From Clostridiales bacterium (GTDB taxonomy: Bacteria; Bacillota; Clostridia; Christensenellales; Christensenellaceae): DNA of 9,233 nucleotides. The stretch covers positions 1 to 9,233 of the forward strand of contig JAHZHM010000216.1 of assembly GCA_019420265.1 (NCBI GenBank). The letters are read 5' to 3'. A program made the translations under genes and the position numbers. Each line of letters starts with the position of its first letter. The first letter of the stretch is position 1. Positions 6,907 to 9,233 of this stretch are shown piece by piece. The notes under the pieces are model-generated. The model made no database searches and was not told the origin of the DNA. It worked only from the letters and a program-made list of their open reading frames with translations.

Positions 6907-6983
6907 GTTAGACTATGCGAGATCGTTTGCATCTGCTAGGTTAGCCCGAAAGAACGGGCACGGGGATCGGATGCCCCCGAAAG
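6907..6983 (+). promoter_or_regulatory. Structured 5' leader with alternative hairpins
   Basis: Three pairings are visible. GCCCG/CGGGC (6944-6948 with 6955-6959) forms a hairpin with an AAAGAA loop. A longer-range 7-pair helix, 6929-6935 with 6968-6974 (one G-U), encloses it. A third helix, CGGGG/CCCCG (6961-6965 with 6975-6979), cannot form together with the second because their arms overlap in space. The sequence CCCGAAAGAA occurs twice (6945-6954 and 6976-6985). The ribosome binding site AAAGGTGA (6984-6991) follows at once. It does not match a riboswitch class that I recognise and has no T-run, so any control would be translational. It could also be chance folding of GC-rich DNA. Confidence 0.4.
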
Positions 6984-6998
6984 AAAGGTGACTGTTTT

Positions 6999-8471
6999 AT
7001 GGAATTTGGCAAGGGTATCGGCGTTGCAGTCCCGGAGATTCTCATTCCGGATGAAAAGACAAATATGCGCAAATGGGCGGTGATCGCCTGCGATCAGTTC
7101 ACCCAGAATCAGCAGTACTGGAATGACGTTGAGCGCTTTGTAGGCAGCAGCCCTTCCGCGCTGCATGTGATGCTGCCCGAAATTTACCTGGATACTCCTG
7201 AAAAGGCGGAGCGCATTGCCTCTGCAAAAGAGATCATGCGCAGCTATATCGAAGACGGCGTGCTCAACTTGCTGCCGCCCGGCTTTATTTTGGTCGAGCG
7301 CTATATCGATGGCGTCGTCAGAAAAGGGCTGATGGTCAACGTCGACCTGGAGGAGTATGAGAACGAGCCATATAAAAACCCGGTGGTGCGCCCCAGCGAA
7401 GAAGTGATCGCTGAGCGCATTCCGCCCAGAATCGAGATTCGCAACGGCGCGGATATTGAAATGCCGCACATCATGCTTTTGATGGACGATAAGAACAAAA
7501 CCGTCATCGAGCCCGTTTGGCAGAAAAAGGAATTTTTCCCCAAGGTTTACGATTTTGAGCTGATGATGAACGGCGGCCGCATTACGGGCTATTTCATCAA
7601 TAATAAAGAGACAGAGCACGAGATCATGCAGGCGCTGGCAGCGCTGCCGCTGAAGGATGGCATGCGTTTCTGCGTGGGCGACGGCAACCATTCCTTGGCG
7701 ACGGCCAAGGCTGTTTGGGAACAGGCCAAAGAGCGGCTTACGCCCGAACAGAGAGCAGAAAGCCCGCTGCGCTATGTGCTTTGCGAGCTGATCAATATTT
7801 ACGACGATGGGCTGACGATTAAGCCCATTCATAGGACGATCTCCGGGTTGAATACATCTAAATGTGTGCAGTATATTGTGGATCGGCTCAATGCCTCTGG
7901 CGCGGATGCGCGGCTGGTCTTTTCCAGAAGAAAGCCCAATTTGCAGCAGAGCGATGCGGCGCAGACGATCTTCTTCTCCAGCAAAGACAGCGCAGGCAGA
8001 ATTGAGATCTATTCGCCGACTTCTTCCATGATTGTGGAAGAGCTGCAGCCTGTTTTGGAGAACTTCATCCGGGAGTTCCCGGCCTGCAAGCTGGAATATG
8101 TGCATGGCGACGAGGAGCTGGAGGAGCTGACGCGGCAATACGACACGCTGGGCTTCATCATGCCGGCTATGGAGAAAGACACATTCTTTGATACGCTGGC
8201 GAGCTTTGGCGTTTTGCCCAAAAAGAGCTTCTCGCTGGGCGAGGCAAAGGATAAGAGATACTATCTTGAATGCCGCCTGATCGCAAACCTGCCCAAGGAA
8301 GAGGAACCGGAAGAAGAGGCAGAGCAGGCGCCGCAAAATGCCGAGCCGGAAGAAGATGAATTTGAAAGCGCGGAATTTACGACGACCAAAAGAAGAGGCT
8401 ATCGCATCCGGCAGGAGTTTGCCGATGACGCGCTGGAAGTAGAAGAGCTAACGGATTCCGAAGAGGAGTAG
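6999..8471 (+). CDS. DUF1015 family protein (COG4198) with acidic C-terminal tail
   Basis: A 490-residue cytosolic protein of the DUF1015 family, widespread in Clostridia and of unproven function. Family marks are WAVIACDQF at 26-34, the highly conserved GDGNHSLATAK at 227-237, a KPIHRTI segment at 275-281 and LPKKSFSLGEAKDKRYYLE at 406-424, which normally closes the domain. From about residue 433 a low-complexity tail follows, with roughly 24 acidic residues in 58, interrupted by a basic patch TTTKRRGYRIR at 461-471; this is likely disordered. The ATG at 6999 has AAAGGTGA at 6984-6991, seven bases upstream. Only 4 bases separate its stop from the aspartate kinase ATG, and the ribosome binding site of that gene lies inside the last codons here, so the two form an operon. 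From memory, relatives often sit beside serine biosynthesis genes (serA, serC), which, with aspartate kinase here, hints at amino acid metabolism; that is inference. Confidence 0.87.
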   Translation: MEFGKGIGVAVPEILIPDEKTNMRKWAVIACDQFTQNQQYWNDVERFVGSSPSALHVMLPEIYLDTPEKAERIASAKEIMRSYIEDGVLNLLPPGFILVERYIDGVVRKGLMVNVDLEEYENEPYKNPVVRPSEEVIAERIPPRIEIRNGADIEMPHIMLLMDDKNKTVIEPVWQKKEFFPKVYDFELMMNGGRITGYFINNKETEHEIMQALAALPLKDGMRFCVGDGNHSLATAKAVWEQAKERLTPEQRAESPLRYVLCELINIYDDGLTIKPIHRTISGLNTSKCVQYIVDRLNASGADARLVFSRRKPNLQQSDAAQTIFFSSKDSAGRIEIYSPTSSMIVEELQPVLENFIREFPACKLEYVHGDEELEELTRQYDTLGFIMPAMEKDTFFDTLASFGVLPKKSFSLGEAKDKRYYLECRLIANLPKEEEPEEEAEQAPQNAEPEEDEFESAEFTTTKRRGYRIRQEFADDALEVEELTDSEEE

Positions 8472-8475
8472 AGAA

Positions 8476-9233
8476 ATGGCGATTACCGTCGCAAAGTTTG
8501 GGGGAACATCCCTTGCAAACACAAAGCAGATTTTAAAAGTCAAAGAGATTATACAGGCAGATGAGCGCCGCAAATATGTTGTCCCTTCGGCGCCGGGCAA
8601 GCGCACGCCGGATGATGAGAAAGTGACGGATTTGCTGTATTTATTGCAGCGTTCGGCGGAATACGGGCATGATTACGAGGCGATTTACAAGAAAATTCGC
8701 ACGCGGTTTATCGACATTCGCAATGGCCTTGGGCTAAGCATTAAAATCGAGGAATATCTGGAAGAAATTCTGGAAAAGATTCTGGCCGGAGCCGACGCGG
8801 ATTATGCCGCCAGCCGAGGCGAATTCTTAAACGGCCTGCTTTTGGCAGATCTGCTGGGGTATGAATTTATCGATGCGGCGGAGGTCATTTTCTTCGATAA
8901 GCGCGGCAAATACGATGAGGCGCAGACGATTTCCGCGCTCTCGAAACGCCTGAAAGATTGCCCGCGGGCGGTGATTCCGGGCTTTTACGGCAGCATGAGC
9001 GATGGCAGCATCAAGACGTTTTCCCGGGGCGGTTCGGATGTTACTGGGGCGATTGTCGCGGCGGCGGCAGGCGCAGATCTCTATGAGAACTGGACGGATG
9101 TTTCCGGGTTTTTCATGGCCGATCCACGCATCGTCAAGCATGCGTGCAAAATCGATACGATCACCTATAAAGAACTGCGGGAGCTCTCCTATATGGGCGC
9201 TTCCGTGCTGCACGAGGATTCGATTTTCCCTGT
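8476..9233 (+). CDS. Aspartate kinase (3' end missing)
   Basis: The first 252 codons of an aspartate kinase, which phosphorylates aspartate with ATP as the first step towards lysine, threonine and methionine. The amino acid kinase domain shows the N-terminal KFGGTS at residues 7-12, VVPSAPGKR at 35-43 and KVTDLLY at 49-55 of the clostridial type, SRGEFLNG at 113-120, FSRGGSDVTG at 182-191 (catalytic and aspartate-binding loop) and WTDVSGFFMADPRIV at 206-220, then ELSYMGASVLHE. The regulatory ACT domains would lie past the window end, so feedback type cannot be read. The ATG at 8476 follows GAGGAG (8463-8468) by seven bases. The frame stays open to the last base. It is co-transcribed with the DUF1015 gene. 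Whether it corresponds to LysC or to another isozyme is undecided, so no symbol is given. Confidence 0.95.
   Translation, partial: MAITVAKFGGTSLANTKQILKVKEIIQADERRKYVVPSAPGKRTPDDEKVTDLLYLLQRSAEYGHDYEAIYKKIRTRFIDIRNGLGLSIKIEEYLEEILEKILAGADADYAASRGEFLNGLLLADLLGYEFIDAAEVIFFDKRGKYDEAQTISALSKRLKDCPRAVIPGFYGSMSDGSIKTFSRGGSDVTGAIVAAAAGADLYENWTDVSGFFMADPRIVKHACKIDTITYKELRELSYMGASVLHEDSIFP

Noticed and set aside
6936..8336. A 466-codon open frame on the minus strand opposite the DUF1015 gene
   Set aside because: It runs antisense to a gene with clear family motifs and good ribosome binding site, and its translation has no recognisable domain. Long antisense frames are common opposite GC-rich, codon-biased genes.
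1..9233. Tests for CRISPR-like repeats, insertion sequence ends, tRNA genes and defence or toxin genes
   Set aside because: No spaced direct repeats, transposase motifs, cloverleaf-forming segments or known defence domains were seen on either strand by eye.

Overview
The window reads as ordinary chromosomal DNA of a low-copy, housekeeping kind from a Bacillota (Firmicutes) bacterium, most likely in Clostridia. The grounds are a T-box riboswitch before leuS, strong AGGAGG-type ribosome binding sites, frequent TTG starts, short rho-independent terminators, and clostridial-style protein families (PepF, DUF1540, DUF1015/COG4198). The exact genus cannot be told from the sequence. I saw no tRNA, rRNA, CRISPR array, insertion sequence, phage gene or attachment site.

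Layout, left to right. (1) Positions 1-2145, plus strand: the 3' part of an M3B zinc peptidase (oligoendopeptidase F) whose start lies outside the window, then a TIM-barrel sugar phosphate isomerase/epimerase-like protein, closed by a clear terminator. (2) Positions 2180-3271, plus strand: a stand-alone transcription unit with its own promoter and a 5' hairpin, encoding an Rsm22/METTL17-type methyltransferase-like protein with the four cysteines expected for an Fe-S cluster. It ends at a symmetrical, probably bidirectional terminator. (3) Positions 3309-3883, minus strand: a two-gene operon of small cysteine-rich DUF1540 proteins. The second gene starts on a TTG that overlaps the stop of the first (TTGA). 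(4) Positions 4013-6811, minus strand: leuS, with its own terminator, a TTG start, a complete leucine T-box leader (specifier CUC, antiterminator, competing terminator) and a good sigma-A promoter. (5) Positions 6872-9233, plus strand: a promoter diverging from that of leuS, a leader able to form alternative hairpins, a DUF1015 family protein with a long acidic tail, and, 4 bases later, an aspartate kinase cut off by the window end.

How the genes fit together: three parts relate to amino acids and translation (leucyl-tRNA synthetase under control by uncharged tRNA-Leu, aspartate kinase at the head of the Lys/Thr/Met pathway, and an Rsm22-like protein probably acting on the small ribosomal subunit). 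PepF is a cytosolic peptide-degrading enzyme. The DUF1015-aspartate kinase pair is the main guilt-by-association lead. The cysteine-rich DUF1540 operon is the least understood part. I found no clearly new multi-gene system; the best leads are the DUF1540 tandem architecture, the structured DUF1015 leader and the Fe-S Rsm22 protein.
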